The notes beneath the pieces were generated by a model, which did not search any database, was not told where the DNA came from, and saw only the letters and a program-made list of their open reading frames with translations. A stretch of 64,000 nucleotides of DNA, from positions 51,350 through 115,349 of the forward strand of contig JAIFKU010000035.1 in NCBI GenBank assembly GCA_020049495.1, written 5' to 3'. Below are positions 46,444 through 60,032 of the stretch, in pieces. Each line of letters opens with the position of its first letter. The stretch's first letter is position 1. Source of the DNA: Accumulibacter sp. (GTDB lineage Bacteria; Pseudomonadota; Gammaproteobacteria; Burkholderiales; Rhodocyclaceae). Made by a program: the position numbers and the translations under genes.

Positions 46444-47571
46444 ATGATCGATCAAGAAACGATCGGCCTGCTGCTCAAGGGTGTCAACAACGTCACCTGG
46501 CAGTCGCTATTCATGATCGGTGTCTCGTTTGTCCTGATGTATCTGGCCATCGTCAAGGATTATGAGCCGCTGCTGCTGCTGCCGATTGCCGCCGGTTGCA
46601 TGCTGGCCAATCTGCCGCTCTCGCCGATGATTGCAGAGGATGGCATGTTGACCGTGCTGTACAACATGGGCATCACCAACGAGATGTTTCCGCTGTTGAT
46701 CTTTGTCGGCATCGGAGCCTTGACCGACTTTGGACCGCTACTGGAAAATCCGCGTTTGGTGCTGCTCGGTGCGGCAGGGCAGTTCGGCATCTTCCTGACG
46801 CTGATTTTTGCTCTTTTGCTCGGCTTTACGCCGCCGGAAGCGGCATCGATCGGCATCATTGGCGCCATTGACGGGCCGACCTCGATCTACGTCAGCGGCA
46901 TCCTGGCCCCGCATCTGCTTGGACCAATTACGGTTGCGGCTTATAGCTATATGTCGCTGGTGCCGATCATCCTGCCACCGGTGGTGAAGCTGTTGACGAC
47001 CAAAAAAGAGAGGATGATCCGCATGCCGTACAGCTCGCGCAAAATCAGCCGACGCACGCGCATCCTGTTTCCGATCGTCGTCACCGTGCTGGTCGGTACG
47101 CTAGTGCCGTTCGCCACACCGCTGATCGGCATGCTGATGCTCGGCAACCTGATGAAGGAATCCGGTGCGGTCGAGCGTTTGACCAAGGCTTCGGCGGCGG
47201 AGATTGCCAACACCGTGACGCTTTTTCTTGGTCTGGCGATCGGTTCGACGATGGTCGGGAAAGAGTTCCTGAAGCCCGATACCCTGTTTATCCTGATCCT
47301 TGGCCTCGCTGCATTCGCCGTTGATGGAGCGGCTGGCGTATTGTTTGCCAAATTGCTCAACTGGATCAGTGGTGGCAAGGTGAACCCGATCATCGGTGCG
47401 GCCGGAATCAGTGCTTTCCCGATGGCCGCTCGTGTTGTCCAGCGCATTGCTCAGGAAGACGATTTTGAGAATTTCCTGCTCATGCACGCCATGGGCGCTA
47501 ACGCTGCGGGGCAGGTGGCCAGCGTGGTGGCCGGTGGTGTCTTGCTGGCCCTGATGGGAGCCGGCGGCTAA
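46444..47571 (+). CDS. mmdB: Na+-translocating decarboxylase beta subunit
   Basis: 375-residue membrane protein of the OadB/MmdB/GcdB family. Key motifs are GIGALTDFGPLL, GAIDGPTSIYV carrying the essential membrane aspartate, GAAGISAFPMAARV, and MGANAAGQVAS. It decarboxylates carboxybiotin and couples this to export of two Na+ ions across the inner membrane. It is the last gene of the operon, 3 bases after mmdC, followed by a strong terminator. Confidence 0.95.
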   Translation: MIDQETIGLLLKGVNNVTWQSLFMIGVSFVLMYLAIVKDYEPLLLLPIAAGCMLANLPLSPMIAEDGMLTVLYNMGITNEMFPLLIFVGIGALTDFGPLLENPRLVLLGAAGQFGIFLTLIFALLLGFTPPEAASIGIIGAIDGPTSIYVSGILAPHLLGPITVAAYSYMSLVPIILPPVVKLLTTKKERMIRMPYSSRKISRRTRILFPIVVTVLVGTLVPFATPLIGMLMLGNLMKESGAVERLTKASAAEIANTVTLFLGLAIGSTMVGKEFLKPDTLFILILGLAAFAVDGAAGVLFAKLLNWISGGKVNPIIGAAGISAFPMAARVVQRIAQEDDFENFLLMHAMGANAAGQVASVVAGGVLLALMGAGG

Positions 47572-47597
47572 AGCAGCCAGTCCTGTACTCGAAGATA

Positions 47598-47622
47598 AGC
47601 CCGCATTAGTGCGGGCTTTTTT
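47598..47622 (+). terminator. Rho-independent terminator of the mmd operon
   Basis: Perfect 7-base stem AGCCCGC/GCGGGCT with loop ATTAGT, followed by six T. It lies 26 bases after mmdB and 20 bases before the convergent pccA stop. On the opposite strand the T tract is poor. Confidence 0.93.
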
Positions 47623-47642
47623 CTGCCGCTGAATAACGGTTC

Positions 47643-49631
<1,989 letters not shown>

Positions 49632-49649
49632 TTTTTATAAACCTCTTTC

Positions 49650-49744
49650 AACGCAGAGTACGCAGAGGCGCGGAGAACGCGGAGAAAAGCATAAACGGAA
49701 AGGTTCTATCTCTGTGACCTCTGCGTCTCTGCGCACTCTGCGTT
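49650..49744. repeat. Palindromic repeat element between pccB and pccA
   Basis: Left arm AACGCAGAGTACGCAGAGG (49650-49668) and right arm 49718-49744 are imperfect inverted copies: the reverse complement of the right arm begins AACGCAGAGTGCGCAGAG. The ~50-base centre is A/G-rich. This 'CTCTGCGT' type text occurs as dispersed intergenic repeats in various bacteria. No coding capacity. Confidence 0.75.
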
Positions 49745-49759
49745 AAATGCGCTTGGGTT

Positions 49760-51292
49760 TTACAGCGGGATGTTTCCGTGTTTTCGCCACGGGTTTTCCA
49801 GCTTCTTGTCGCGTAACATGGCCAGCGAACGGCAGATGCGTTTGCGCGTTTCGTTCGGCATGATGACATCGTCGATAAAGCCCCGGGCGCCGGCGACAAA
49901 GGGGTTGGCAAACTTGGCCTTGTATTCGGCTTCACGCTGCGCCAGCCGGGCCGGATCGCCCTTTTCCTCGCGAAAGATGATTTCGACTGCGCCCTTGGGC
50001 CCCATGACCGCAATTTCGGCCGATGGCCAGGCTAGATTGACGTCGCCGCGCAGATGCTTCGAGGACATCACGTCATACGCGCCGCCATAGGCCTTGCGCG
50101 TGATCAGGGTGACCTTCGGCACGGTGCATTCGGCATAGGCATAAAGCAGCTTGGCGCCATGCTTAATGATGCCCCCGTATTCCTGTGCGGTGCCGGGCAT
50201 GAAGCCGGGGACGTCGACAAAGGTCACGACCGGAATGTTGAAGGCATCGCAGAAGCGGACAAAACGCGCGGCCTTGGTCGAACTCTTGATGTCCAGGCAC
50301 CCGGCCATGACCAGCGGCTGGTTGGCCACGAAGCCGACCGGCGAACCATCCATGCGCCCGAAGCCGATAACGATGTTTTTCGCATAGTCCGGCTGCAGTT
50401 CGAAGAAATCGCCGTCATCGACCGTCTTGAGGATCAGTTCCTTGATGTCGTAAGGCTTGTTGGCGTTATCCGGCACCAGCGTGTCGAGCGAGTAGTCGAG
50501 CCGGTCTGCCGGATCCTGCGCCGGCCATACGGGAGGCTTTTCGCGGTTGTTGGCTGGCAGGAAACCGATGAATCGGCGCATGATCATCAGCGCCTCGACG
50601 TCATTCTCGAACGCCAGATCTGCGACGCCGGAGCGGCTAGTGTGGCTGATCGCGCCGCCCAGTTCTTCGGCGGAGACGTCTTCGTGGGTCACGGTCTTGA
50701 CGACTTCCGGACCGGTGACAAACATGTAGGAAGAATCCTTGACCATGAAAATGAAATCGGTCATCGCCGGGCTATACACCGCGCCACCGGCGCAGGGTCC
50801 CATGATCAGTGAAATCTGGGGGATGACGCCGGAAGCCAGAACATTGCGCTGGAACACATCCGCATAGCCGCCGAGCGAGGCGACGCCTTCCTGAATGCGG
50901 GCGCCACCGGAATCGTTAAGGCCGATCAGCGGTGCGCCGACCTTCATGGCGTGATCCATCAGCTTGCAGATTTTCTCGGCGTGCGCTTCCGACAGCGAGC
51001 CGCCGAAAACGGTGAAATCCTGCGAGAAGACGAACATCAGGCGACCGTTGATCGTGCCGTAGCCGGTGACCACGCCATCGCCCGGGACGGACTGTTCGGC
51101 CATGCCGAAGTCGGAACACCGGTGTTCCTTGAACATGTCCCACTCTTCGAAGGAACCGGCGTCGAGCAGCAGTTCGATGCGCTCGCGGGCGGTGAGCTTT
51201 CCTTTGGCGTGCTGACTGTCAATGCGCTTCTGGCCACCCCCAAGGTAAGCCGCATCCCGCTTTTCGGCGAGTTGGCGAATGATGTCGTGCAT
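49760..51292 (-). CDS. pccB: Propionyl-CoA carboxylase beta (carboxyltransferase) subunit
   Basis: 510 residues. [24 protein letters not shown] and [16 protein letters not shown] line the acyl-CoA/oxyanion site; [24 protein letters not shown] and [16 protein letters not shown] form the biotin side. It transfers CO2 from carboxybiotin to propionyl-CoA, giving (S)-methylmalonyl-CoA. It is a paralogue of mmdA in this window but keeps the PccB features (YGGAYDVM versus YVAM). Transcribed after meaB with 62 bases between. Confidence 0.94.
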   Translation of the reverse strand: MHDIIRQLAEKRDAAYLGGGQKRIDSQHAKGKLTARERIELLLDAGSFEEWDMFKEHRCSDFGMAEQSVPGDGVVTGYGTINGRLMFVFSQDFTVFGGSLSEAHAEKICKLMDHAMKVGAPLIGLNDSGGARIQEGVASLGGYADVFQRNVLASGVIPQISLIMGPCAGGAVYSPAMTDFIFMVKDSSYMFVTGPEVVKTVTHEDVSAEELGGAISHTSRSGVADLAFENDVEALMIMRRFIGFLPANNREKPPVWPAQDPADRLDYSLDTLVPDNANKPYDIKELILKTVDDGDFFELQPDYAKNIVIGFGRMDGSPVGFVANQPLVMAGCLDIKSSTKAARFVRFCDAFNIPVVTFVDVPGFMPGTAQEYGGIIKHGAKLLYAYAECTVPKVTLITRKAYGGAYDVMSSKHLRGDVNLAWPSAEIAVMGPKGAVEIIFREEKGDPARLAQREAEYKAKFANPFVAGARGFIDDVIMPNETRKRICRSLAMLRDKKLENPWRKHGNIPL

Positions 51293-51354
51293 GGACTTAT
51301 CTCCCTGATCAGCGAAGGGATAAGACTACCAGAAGACCGTGCAGTTCCGACCGA

Positions 51355-52359
51355 TTACACTTTTAGATAGGCCAGCAGCTTCTTGGCTGCCGCGCCAGGC
51401 GTAATCAAGCCCTTGGCGACATTTTGCGAGAGCGCAGGCAAGCTGGCATGGATGCTCGGATGGTTGCGGAAGAGTTGGTGCAGCCCGGATTCAATCATGC
51501 TCCACATCCAGGCGAGCGCCTGCTTTTTCCGTTTTTCTTCAAACTCGCCGCTGCTGGTCATGGCCGCCCGATAGCGTTCGATTTCTGCCCAGAAATCGGC
51601 CATGCCTTCCTTCTTCAGGGCGCTGACCCCAATGACCGGCGGGCGCCAGTTCGGCGAGGCCGGACGCAACATGTGCAAGGCCTGCTTCCACTGAGCGCGG
51701 GCAACAGCCGCTGCCTTGGGATCAATATCGACCTTGTTGATGGCCACCAGATCGGCGATTTCGACAATGCCCTTCTTGATCGCCTGCAGATCGTCACCGG
51801 CATTGGGCAGTTGCAGCAGGACGAACATATCGACCATGCCGGCGACGGTCGTTTCGCTCTGGCCAACACCGACCGTTTCGACGAGGATGACGTCATAACC
51901 TGCGGCCTCGCAAGCCAGCATGGCTTCCCGGGTTTTTTCTGCGACCCCGCCCAGCGATCCCGCCGAAGGGCTTGGGCGAATGAACGCTTGTTCGCGCTGG
52001 CACAATAACTCCATGCGCGTTTTGTCGCCGAGGATAGAGCCGCCGGAAACCGAAGACGATGGATCAACGGCCAGCACGGCAAGCTGATGTCCTGCTTCGA
52101 TCAGCCAGATGCCAAGGGCTTCGATGAAGGTGGATTTTCCGGCACCCGGCACCCCCGAGATGCCGACACGGATCGCCCGACCGGTATGGGGCAACAGGGC
52201 GGCGAGAACTTTTTGTGCGCGTTGCTGATGATCGCTTCGGGTCGATTCGATCAGCGTAATGGTTTTGGCCAGCGCACGCCGCTGGCCAGCCAGTACGTTG
52301 TCGACCAGTTGCTGGTCGACAAGCGACAACGCGTCAGCGGACGTGGTATTCGCCGGCAT
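51355..52359 (-). CDS. meaB: Methylmalonyl-CoA mutase-associated GTPase MeaB
   Basis: 334 residues of the G3E P-loop group. Walker A GVPGAGKST begins at residue 69, with DPSSSVSGGSILGDKTRM, ETVGVGQSE and NKVD. C-terminal dimerisation helices follow. MeaB gates cofactor loading and protects methylmalonyl-CoA mutase from inactivation. It lies 21 bases after the mutase gene. The family also includes ArgK, but the neighbour settles the role. Confidence 0.95.
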   Translation of the reverse strand: MPANTTSADALSLVDQQLVDNVLAGQRRALAKTITLIESTRSDHQQRAQKVLAALLPHTGRAIRVGISGVPGAGKSTFIEALGIWLIEAGHQLAVLAVDPSSSVSGGSILGDKTRMELLCQREQAFIRPSPSAGSLGGVAEKTREAMLACEAAGYDVILVETVGVGQSETTVAGMVDMFVLLQLPNAGDDLQAIKKGIVEIADLVAINKVDIDPKAAAVARAQWKQALHMLRPASPNWRPPVIGVSALKKEGMADFWAEIERYRAAMTSSGEFEEKRKKQALAWMWSMIESGLHQLFRNHPSIHASLPALSQNVAKGLITPGAAAKKLLAYLKV

Positions 52360-52380
52360 GAACAGTATGGCTGGCGTGCT

Positions 52381-54546
<2,166 letters not shown>

Positions 54547-54908
54547 AACAGAACCTTTCACAAGATAAAAATTTGTTAGGGCGGTATGCCCGCCCGAAAA
54601 AGCTGGAAACCGGGAAGCGGAAAACTTGCGCCGACCTTGCGGCGCCACCATCGCTTTGAACCCAGTATGCTACTTTATCCCCACCCTGGAGGCAAGGAAA
54701 AAGCCAGTCCAGCACTGCAATGGATGTCAATATCACGGCACGAGATCTTGCTCGTTCGGAATGATTGGGCCAAGGAAACGCTGAAGTATTCGTCCCCCAA
54801 GAGGACTTCCTTCGGGGCGTCATCCCCGCGCAAGCGGGGATCCAGAATGTTGATGTAACTGGGTTCCCGCCTTCGCGGGAACGACGGAACGAATGATTCA
54901 GCGCGTCC
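54547..54908. other. Intergenic region upstream of the methylmalonyl-CoA mutase gene
   Basis: About 360 bases that must hold the promoter of the mutase-meaB-pcc unit (minus strand), but no clear -35/-10 pair was fixed by eye. The right half holds a dispersed palindromic repeat pair. No protein gene is supported on either strand. Confidence 0.5.
54822..54881. repeat. Dispersed palindromic repeat pair
   Basis: ATCCCCGCGCAAGCGGGGAT (54822-54841) and TTCCCGCCTTCGCGGGAA (54864-54881) form two related hairpins 22 bases apart, in the style of the 'TTCCCGCG-AAGCGGGAA' intergenic repeats found in many proteobacteria. They lie just after the end of the TauE/SafE gene and could serve as its terminator-like hairpins. 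Confidence 0.7.
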
Positions 54909-55709
54909 CTAGTTGAAAAGCTTCCACAGCATCTTCGACGCCAGCGCAATGAGCAGGCAGGCAAAAATGCGTTTGATCGTCGCAACGGGCAGACGATGCG
55001 TAAGCCTCGCGCCGAGCGGGGCGGTCAGCATGCTGAACGGAACCATCCAGGCGAGTGCTGGCAGATAGACAAATCCCAGGCTCCATGCTGGAAGATCAGC
55101 GTGCCCCCAGCCATTGTAGATGTAGCCCAGGCTACCGCCGACAGCAATCGGAAACCCGACAGCGGCCGAGGTGCCGATGGCTTGTTGAACACGAACATTG
55201 CACCAGGTCAGGAAGGGTACGGTAAACGCGCCGCCACCGATGGCCACGAGCGCCGAAATAGCGCCGATGCCCGTACCCACGGCAAACACACCGCTGGCTC
55301 CCGGCAACTCGCGCGTGGGCTTCGGCTTGAGGTTGAGTATCATCTGCAAGGCGACCAGACAGACGAAAACCGTAAAAAAAAGCGCCAGTGGTTTGGCAGG
55401 TACCTTGGAGGCAAACAGCGAGCCGAGCAGAGTACCGAGAAGAATGCCCGGTGTGATCTGGATGACAACTTTCCATAGAACGGCAGCGTGTTGATGGTGT
55501 GCGCGCAGGCTTGATAGCGAGGTGAACAGGATGGTCGCCATCGAGGTGCCGAGCGCCAGATGCAGTACTTCATCGGGAGGAAAGCCGGCCTGCGCGGCAA
55601 ACATCATGGTCAGTGTCGGCACCATCACCAGCCCACCTCCGACGCCCAGCAAACCGGCAGAAATACCGGTGAACAGGCCAAGTCCAACATACGCCAACCA
55701 CCAATCCAC
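54909..55709 (-). CDS. Sulfite exporter TauE/SafE family membrane protein
   Basis: 266 residues with about eight membrane helices in two repeats. GISAGLLGVGGGLVMVPTL in the first half and ALVAIGGGAFTVPFLTWCNV in the second are the paired family motifs. Members move sulfite, sulfoacetate or other small organic anions. GTG 55709 is chosen because GGAG lies 6 bases before it; the frame is open 46 codons further upstream into the neighbouring gene's coding region. Substrate unknown. Confidence 0.88.
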   Translation of the reverse strand: MDWWLAYVGLGLFTGISAGLLGVGGGLVMVPTLTMMFAAQAGFPPDEVLHLALGTSMATILFTSLSSLRAHHQHAAVLWKVVIQITPGILLGTLLGSLFASKVPAKPLALFFTVFVCLVALQMILNLKPKPTRELPGASGVFAVGTGIGAISALVAIGGGAFTVPFLTWCNVRVQQAIGTSAAVGFPIAVGGSLGYIYNGWGHADLPAWSLGFVYLPALAWMVPFSMLTAPLGARLTHRLPVATIKRIFACLLIALASKMLWKLFN

Positions 55710-55740
55710 GGAATTCTCCAGTAAGTTATTGAAACACGGG

Positions 55741-56619
55741 TTACAAAGCCAGATACAGGGCAAACGGAACGAAGGCCAGCGAAGCAATGCTGCCGCCAAC
55801 CACGATGGCCGAAACCAGCTCCGGTTCCTGTTTGTATTGCTCGGCAAAAATGTAGTTCATCACCGCCGGCGGCAGCGCCGCGTAAAGCAGAAGGAGACCT
55901 TGCATCGGCTTGTCCAGCGGCAGGAATTTGACCAGGGGCCAGGCGATCAGCAAGCCTGAAATCGGGCACAGCAAGGCACCTATGATGCCTATGCTCCAGC
56001 GTTTAACCCTGAAACCGGAGAAGCCAATGCCCAGCGTGAACAGGCCGAGAGGAATTGCGGCCTCTCCCAGCATCATGGTACTTGTCGCCAGCCAGGGCGG
56101 CAAGGAAAGCCCCAGAAGACTTGCCAGCACTCCAAGCAGCATCGCCCATAACATCGGCGCTTGCAGAATGCCGCTCATGCTGGCCTTGGGAGCGCAGATT
56201 CGGACTCCCAGCGTGAAGTGCACGATGCTGACGATCATGAACAAGGCCACGGCGGCAGGCAGCATCGATGGCCCGAAGGCAAACAGCGTCAATGGCAAAC
56301 CCATATTGGCGACATTGACGAACATCATTGGGGGAATAAAGGCGTGCGGGTTGTAGCCCAACACGATTGCTGCTCCCCAGGCCACAATTCCCGAACCCAG
56401 CAGAATGATGATTTCGCCACCAATCAGCGGCAGATAATCAAGGATATGAAAATCCCTGGACGCCATCGAAGTGAAAATGAGCATGGGGAAGAGCAGGTCT
56501 GTGCATAGGCGGTTGATCCACGTCATATCGGGCCGGCGAAATCGACCGTAGGCATAACCAATGGCGGAAATGATCAGAACCGGGGTGATGATACCGATGA
56601 TGCGAATTACAAGATCCAT
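55741..56619 (-). CDS. AEC (auxin efflux carrier) family transporter
   Basis: 292 residues and about ten membrane helices. ITPVLIISAIGYAYGRF at the N-terminus, F-V-N-V-A-N-M-G-L-P-L and the C-terminal AALPPAVMNYIFAEQYKQ are characteristic of the AEC family, which in bacteria carries malonate, malate or other carboxylates. It precedes the TauE/SafE gene by 31 bases on the same strand, so the two may be co-transcribed. Confidence 0.9.
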   Translation of the reverse strand: MDLVIRIIGIITPVLIISAIGYAYGRFRRPDMTWINRLCTDLLFPMLIFTSMASRDFHILDYLPLIGGEIIILLGSGIVAWGAAIVLGYNPHAFIPPMMFVNVANMGLPLTLFAFGPSMLPAAVALFMIVSIVHFTLGVRICAPKASMSGILQAPMLWAMLLGVLASLLGLSLPPWLATSTMMLGEAAIPLGLFTLGIGFSGFRVKRWSIGIIGALLCPISGLLIAWPLVKFLPLDKPMQGLLLLYAALPPAVMNYIFAEQYKQEPELVSAIVVGGSIASLAFVPFALYLAL

Positions 56620-57051
56620 GACATTCCAGCAGGTGTCGCGGGTCAGCGCGACTGTTATCCGGCAAATAGCCGTCTGCCACTGACCGTGGGGGTTGCCAGT
56701 TTACCGCAGATTGACGGAACTGAGCGCCTGTTGGCCGAAGAATGACCGAAATACCAAAACAAAAGAGGCATCCATTGCCGGGAGCCGCTGACATTCGTGA
56801 AACGCGTATCAATCTGAATACTGTGGATGGGAGGGACAGATCCGGACTGTCGGCCTACGGAAAAGGACAAAGCTCCACAACAGCCAATTATTCTCTCTTG
56901 TAGCACCGATTTGGCTACACTGTCCCTTCTTCAGTTCGTAGCTTAGACGCGGTCTGTGCATGTTGATCCTTACGACGGCTAACTTGCAGCCTGACAAAGC
57001 TTGAGTCTTTGCCCTTGACATGCACGATCGCCGCACACGTGGAGAGAGACC
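56620..57051. promoter_or_regulatory. Divergent regulatory region, AEC transporter / trehalose operon
   Basis: 432 bases between divergent genes. An inverted repeat TGTAGC-N9-GCTACA at 56899-56919 is a possible operator or hairpin. No convincing full promoter was fixed by eye. GGAGAGAG just before 57052 is the otsA ribosome-binding site. Confidence 0.4.
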
Positions 57052-59283
57052 ATGAGACTTTCCTTGCGTTTTGTTCTGCCGCTGCTGCTGGTTCTCGCCG
57101 GTATCGCCTATGCGGTTGCGCCGCTCGTCGACCAGTTGACTCTGCGCTGGTTCATGCGCGATCTCGAAATGCGCTCGTCGCTAATTGCCAATACCCTTGA
57201 AGAGCCTCTGCAGGAACAATTGGCGGCCGGCAAGAAAGTCAGGATAGCCGCGTTCTTCAACCGCATCACGCGTGACGAGCGCCTCTACGCTGTCGGCTAC
57301 TGCGCGTCGCCGACCGAAAAGGCCGTAGCAAGTCCCGCCTTGCCTGCGGAGGTTTACTGTGCCGATCTCAAACGCTGGGAAGGTCCCGGCGACCACCTGC
57401 TGAAAAGCGCTCAAGGACCTCTGCTGATATCCGTCAAGCCGATCGTCAGCGACGCGGCGCCCGATGGCCGCCTGGTTCTTATCCATGACATGAGCTTCAT
57501 CGCCCGACGCAGCGAGGAAAGCAAGCGCTACGTACTCTACCTGTTCATGGCGCTGGGCGTTGTCGTCTCACTGGTGACGGTGATCATCGCCCAGATTTCG
57601 TGGCACGGCTGGATGGCCGGCATGCGTTCGCTGCTGCGCGGCGAGGGCCTGCTGCGTGAACCGACTGCGGAGCGACAACCCGCACTTCCCGAGTTCCAGC
57701 CGATCGCCCGCGATCTGCAGCGGTTGATACGCGAACTGGAAACGGAAAACCGGACGCGCGATGAAGGCCAGATCATCTGGTCAGCGGAGTCCCTGCGCGC
57801 CATTCTTCACGGTGAGTTGCGCGGCGAGGACGTCATTGTCGTCTCAAACCGCGAACCTTATTTGCACCAGCGACATGGCGATCATATCGACGTGCAGCGC
57901 CCGGCCAGCGGACTGGTGACGGCGCTCGAGCCGATCATGCGCGCCTGCTCGGGAACATGGATTGCGCACGGTAGCGGATCTGCCGACCGCGAGGTCGTCG
58001 ATCAGCACGACCACGTCGCCGTGCCGCCGGATAAGCCTGTCTACCAGATCCGTCGCGTCTGGTTGAGCGCGGAAGAGGAAGCCGGATATTACTACGGCTT
58101 CTCCAACGAAGGGCTGTGGCCGCTTTGCCACATCGCCCACGTGCGGCCGATCTTCCGTTCTGGTGACTGGGCGCAGTATGTCGCGGTCAACCGCAAATTC
58201 GCCAAGGCCGTAGTGAGTGAAGCCAAGACGAGTGCACCAATCGTCCTCGTTCAGGACTACCACTTCGCGCTGTTACCGAAAATGATACGCGATGAATTAC
58301 CCGATGCAACGGTGATCACCTTCTGGCACATCCCGTGGCCCAACCCTGAATCTTTCGCCATCTGCCCGTGGCGAGACGAGATTCTGGCCGGAATGCTGGG
58401 CAGCGCCATTCTTGGCTTTCACACCCAGTTTCACGTCAACAACTTCGTCGATACGGTCGACCGCTTTCTCGAGGCACGCGTCGACCGCGAAGCCTTCACC
58501 GTTTCTTTCGGCGGCAAGCTCACTTCGGTTCGCCGTTATCCGATTTCCATCGCCTGGCCGCCGGAACGTGAGATGGTAGGGAAAGCCGTTGCCGATTGCC
58601 GTACCGACATCCGTCAGTTGAATGAGCTCCCGCCCGAACACAAGCTTGGCGTTGGCGTTGACCGCCTTGATTACACCAAGGGCATCATGGAGCGCTTCCG
58701 CGCTGTCCGGCGGCTCCTGGAGCTGAGCCCGGAGTGGATCGGCCGCTTCAGCTTCGTGCAAATCGCCGCGCCGTCACGTTCCGGCATTGAGGAATACCGG
58801 AATCACGAGCAGCAGGTGCGGGACATGGCCGCGCGCATCAACGGGCGCTTCGCCGGTAACGGACCACCGCCCATCGTGCTCAAGATCGAGCATCACGAGC
58901 CGCGCGACGTCTATGAATATTTTCGCGCCGCCGACCTGTGCTTTGTCAGCAGTCTGCACGACGGCATGAACCTCGTCGCCAAGGAATTCGTCGCGGCGCG
59001 TGATGACGAGCATGGTGTCCTGATCCTTTCCCAATTCACCGGTGCCGCGCGCGAATTGCCAGAGGCCTTGATCGTCAATCCCTACGATGCCGACCAGTGC
59101 GCAGCCGCTTTGCATATGGCCCTGACCATGCCGGAGGCCGAACAGCGCGACCGCATGCGCCTGATGCGCGGCCTGGTCGCCGAGTTCAATGTCTTCCGCT
59201 GGGCCGGCCGCATGCTGCTCGACGCCGCCGCGATGCGCCGCCGCAGCCACCTGGTAGACAAGTCGGGAGCGGCGACATCATGA
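57052..59283 (+). CDS. otsA: Membrane-anchored trehalose-6-phosphate synthase
   Basis: 743 residues, far longer than soluble OtsA (about 470). Residues 1-30 are a membrane helix, 31-158 an extracytoplasmic domain with two cysteines (Cys84, Cys103), and 159-183 a second helix. Residues 184-240 look like a HAMP or signalling-helix linker, giving a chemoreceptor-style layout. A GT20 domain starts near 261 ([10 protein letters not shown]), with [21 protein letters not shown] and [14 protein letters not shown]. It makes trehalose-6-phosphate from UDP-glucose and glucose-6-phosphate. The start has GGAGAGAG upstream. The stop overlaps otsB. Confidence 0.92.
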   Translation: MRLSLRFVLPLLLVLAGIAYAVAPLVDQLTLRWFMRDLEMRSSLIANTLEEPLQEQLAAGKKVRIAAFFNRITRDERLYAVGYCASPTEKAVASPALPAEVYCADLKRWEGPGDHLLKSAQGPLLISVKPIVSDAAPDGRLVLIHDMSFIARRSEESKRYVLYLFMALGVVVSLVTVIIAQISWHGWMAGMRSLLRGEGLLREPTAERQPALPEFQPIARDLQRLIRELETENRTRDEGQIIWSAESLRAILHGELRGEDVIVVSNREPYLHQRHGDHIDVQRPASGLVTALEPIMRACSGTWIAHGSGSADREVVDQHDHVAVPPDKPVYQIRRVWLSAEEEAGYYYGFSNEGLWPLCHIAHVRPIFRSGDWAQYVAVNRKFAKAVVSEAKTSAPIVLVQDYHFALLPKMIRDELPDATVITFWHIPWPNPESFAICPWRDEILAGMLGSAILGFHTQFHVNNFVDTVDRFLEARVDREAFTVSFGGKLTSVRRYPISIAWPPEREMVGKAVADCRTDIRQLNELPPEHKLGVGVDRLDYTKGIMERFRAVRRLLELSPEWIGRFSFVQIAAPSRSGIEEYRNHEQQVRDMAARINGRFAGNGPPPIVLKIEHHEPRDVYEYFRAADLCFVSSLHDGMNLVAKEFVAARDDEHGVLILSQFTGAARELPEALIVNPYDADQCAAALHMALTMPEAEQRDRMRLMRGLVAEFNVFRWAGRMLLDAAAMRRRSHLVDKSGAATS

Positions 59284-60032
59284 TGAATCGGCACCGTGGC
59301 AAACCTCCAGCGCCAAGCGTCGAGTGGGCCTATTTTCTCGATGTGGATGGCACCCTGATCGACTTTGCCGACACACCGGACGCCGTACATGTCGACACCG
59401 CCCTGCTCGAATTGATCGCACGACTGCATCGTGCCAGCGGCGGCGCTGTCGCCCTGGTTAGCGGGCGCAGCATAGCGGATACGGCAAGTCTGCTTGGCGC
59501 GCTGCGTCTGCCACTGGCCGGTCAGCACGGCCTGGAACGGCGCGACGCCACCGGTCGCTTGTGGATACACGCCGCGCCGCCGGACGCCAAGGCGGCGATC
59601 AAGGCGGCCTTGTTGCCGGTGCTCGATCGTCATCCCGGACTGTTGCTTGAGGACAAGGGCCTGACACTGGCACTGCATTACCGGAAAGCTCCCCATCTTG
59701 GCGCCTACGCGTGTCGCCTGATGACCCGTCTGCTCAATGGGGCTGGCAAAGACCTCGAAATCCAGCGTGGCAAGTATGTCGTTGAAATCAAGCCCGCCGG
59801 CTTCGACAAGGGTACGGCCGTCGGCGAATATCTGTGTGAACCGCCATTCAAAACGCGTCGTCCGGTGTTCATCGGCGACGATCTCAACGATGAACACGGC
59901 TTCGCCGAGGTTAATCAGTTGGACGGCATATCGATCAAGGTCGGCAAGGGTGTGAGTTGCGCCCGCTTCCGCCTTCCCGATGTGGCCACGGTAAGGCACT
60001 GGCTGGGCGAAGCCATGAAAGGACAGCAATGA
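59280..60032 (+). CDS. otsB: Trehalose-6-phosphate phosphatase
   Basis: 250 residues, HAD superfamily. Nucleophile Asp21 and Asp23 lie in FLDVDGTLIDF, with L-V-S-G-R-S, K-P-A-G-F-D-K-G-T-A and the metal motif FIGDDLNDE. It removes phosphate from trehalose-6-phosphate. The ATG overlaps the otsA stop by 4 bases and the stop overlaps the GH15 gene start by 4 bases, so the three proteins are translationally coupled. A second ATG directly follows the first. Confidence 0.94.
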   Translation: MMNRHRGKPPAPSVEWAYFLDVDGTLIDFADTPDAVHVDTALLELIARLHRASGGAVALVSGRSIADTASLLGALRLPLAGQHGLERRDATGRLWIHAAPPDAKAAIKAALLPVLDRHPGLLLEDKGLTLALHYRKAPHLGAYACRLMTRLLNGAGKDLEIQRGKYVVEIKPAGFDKGTAVGEYLCEPPFKTRRPVFIGDDLNDEHGFAEVNQLDGISIKVGKGVSCARFRLPDVATVRHWLGEAMKGQQ

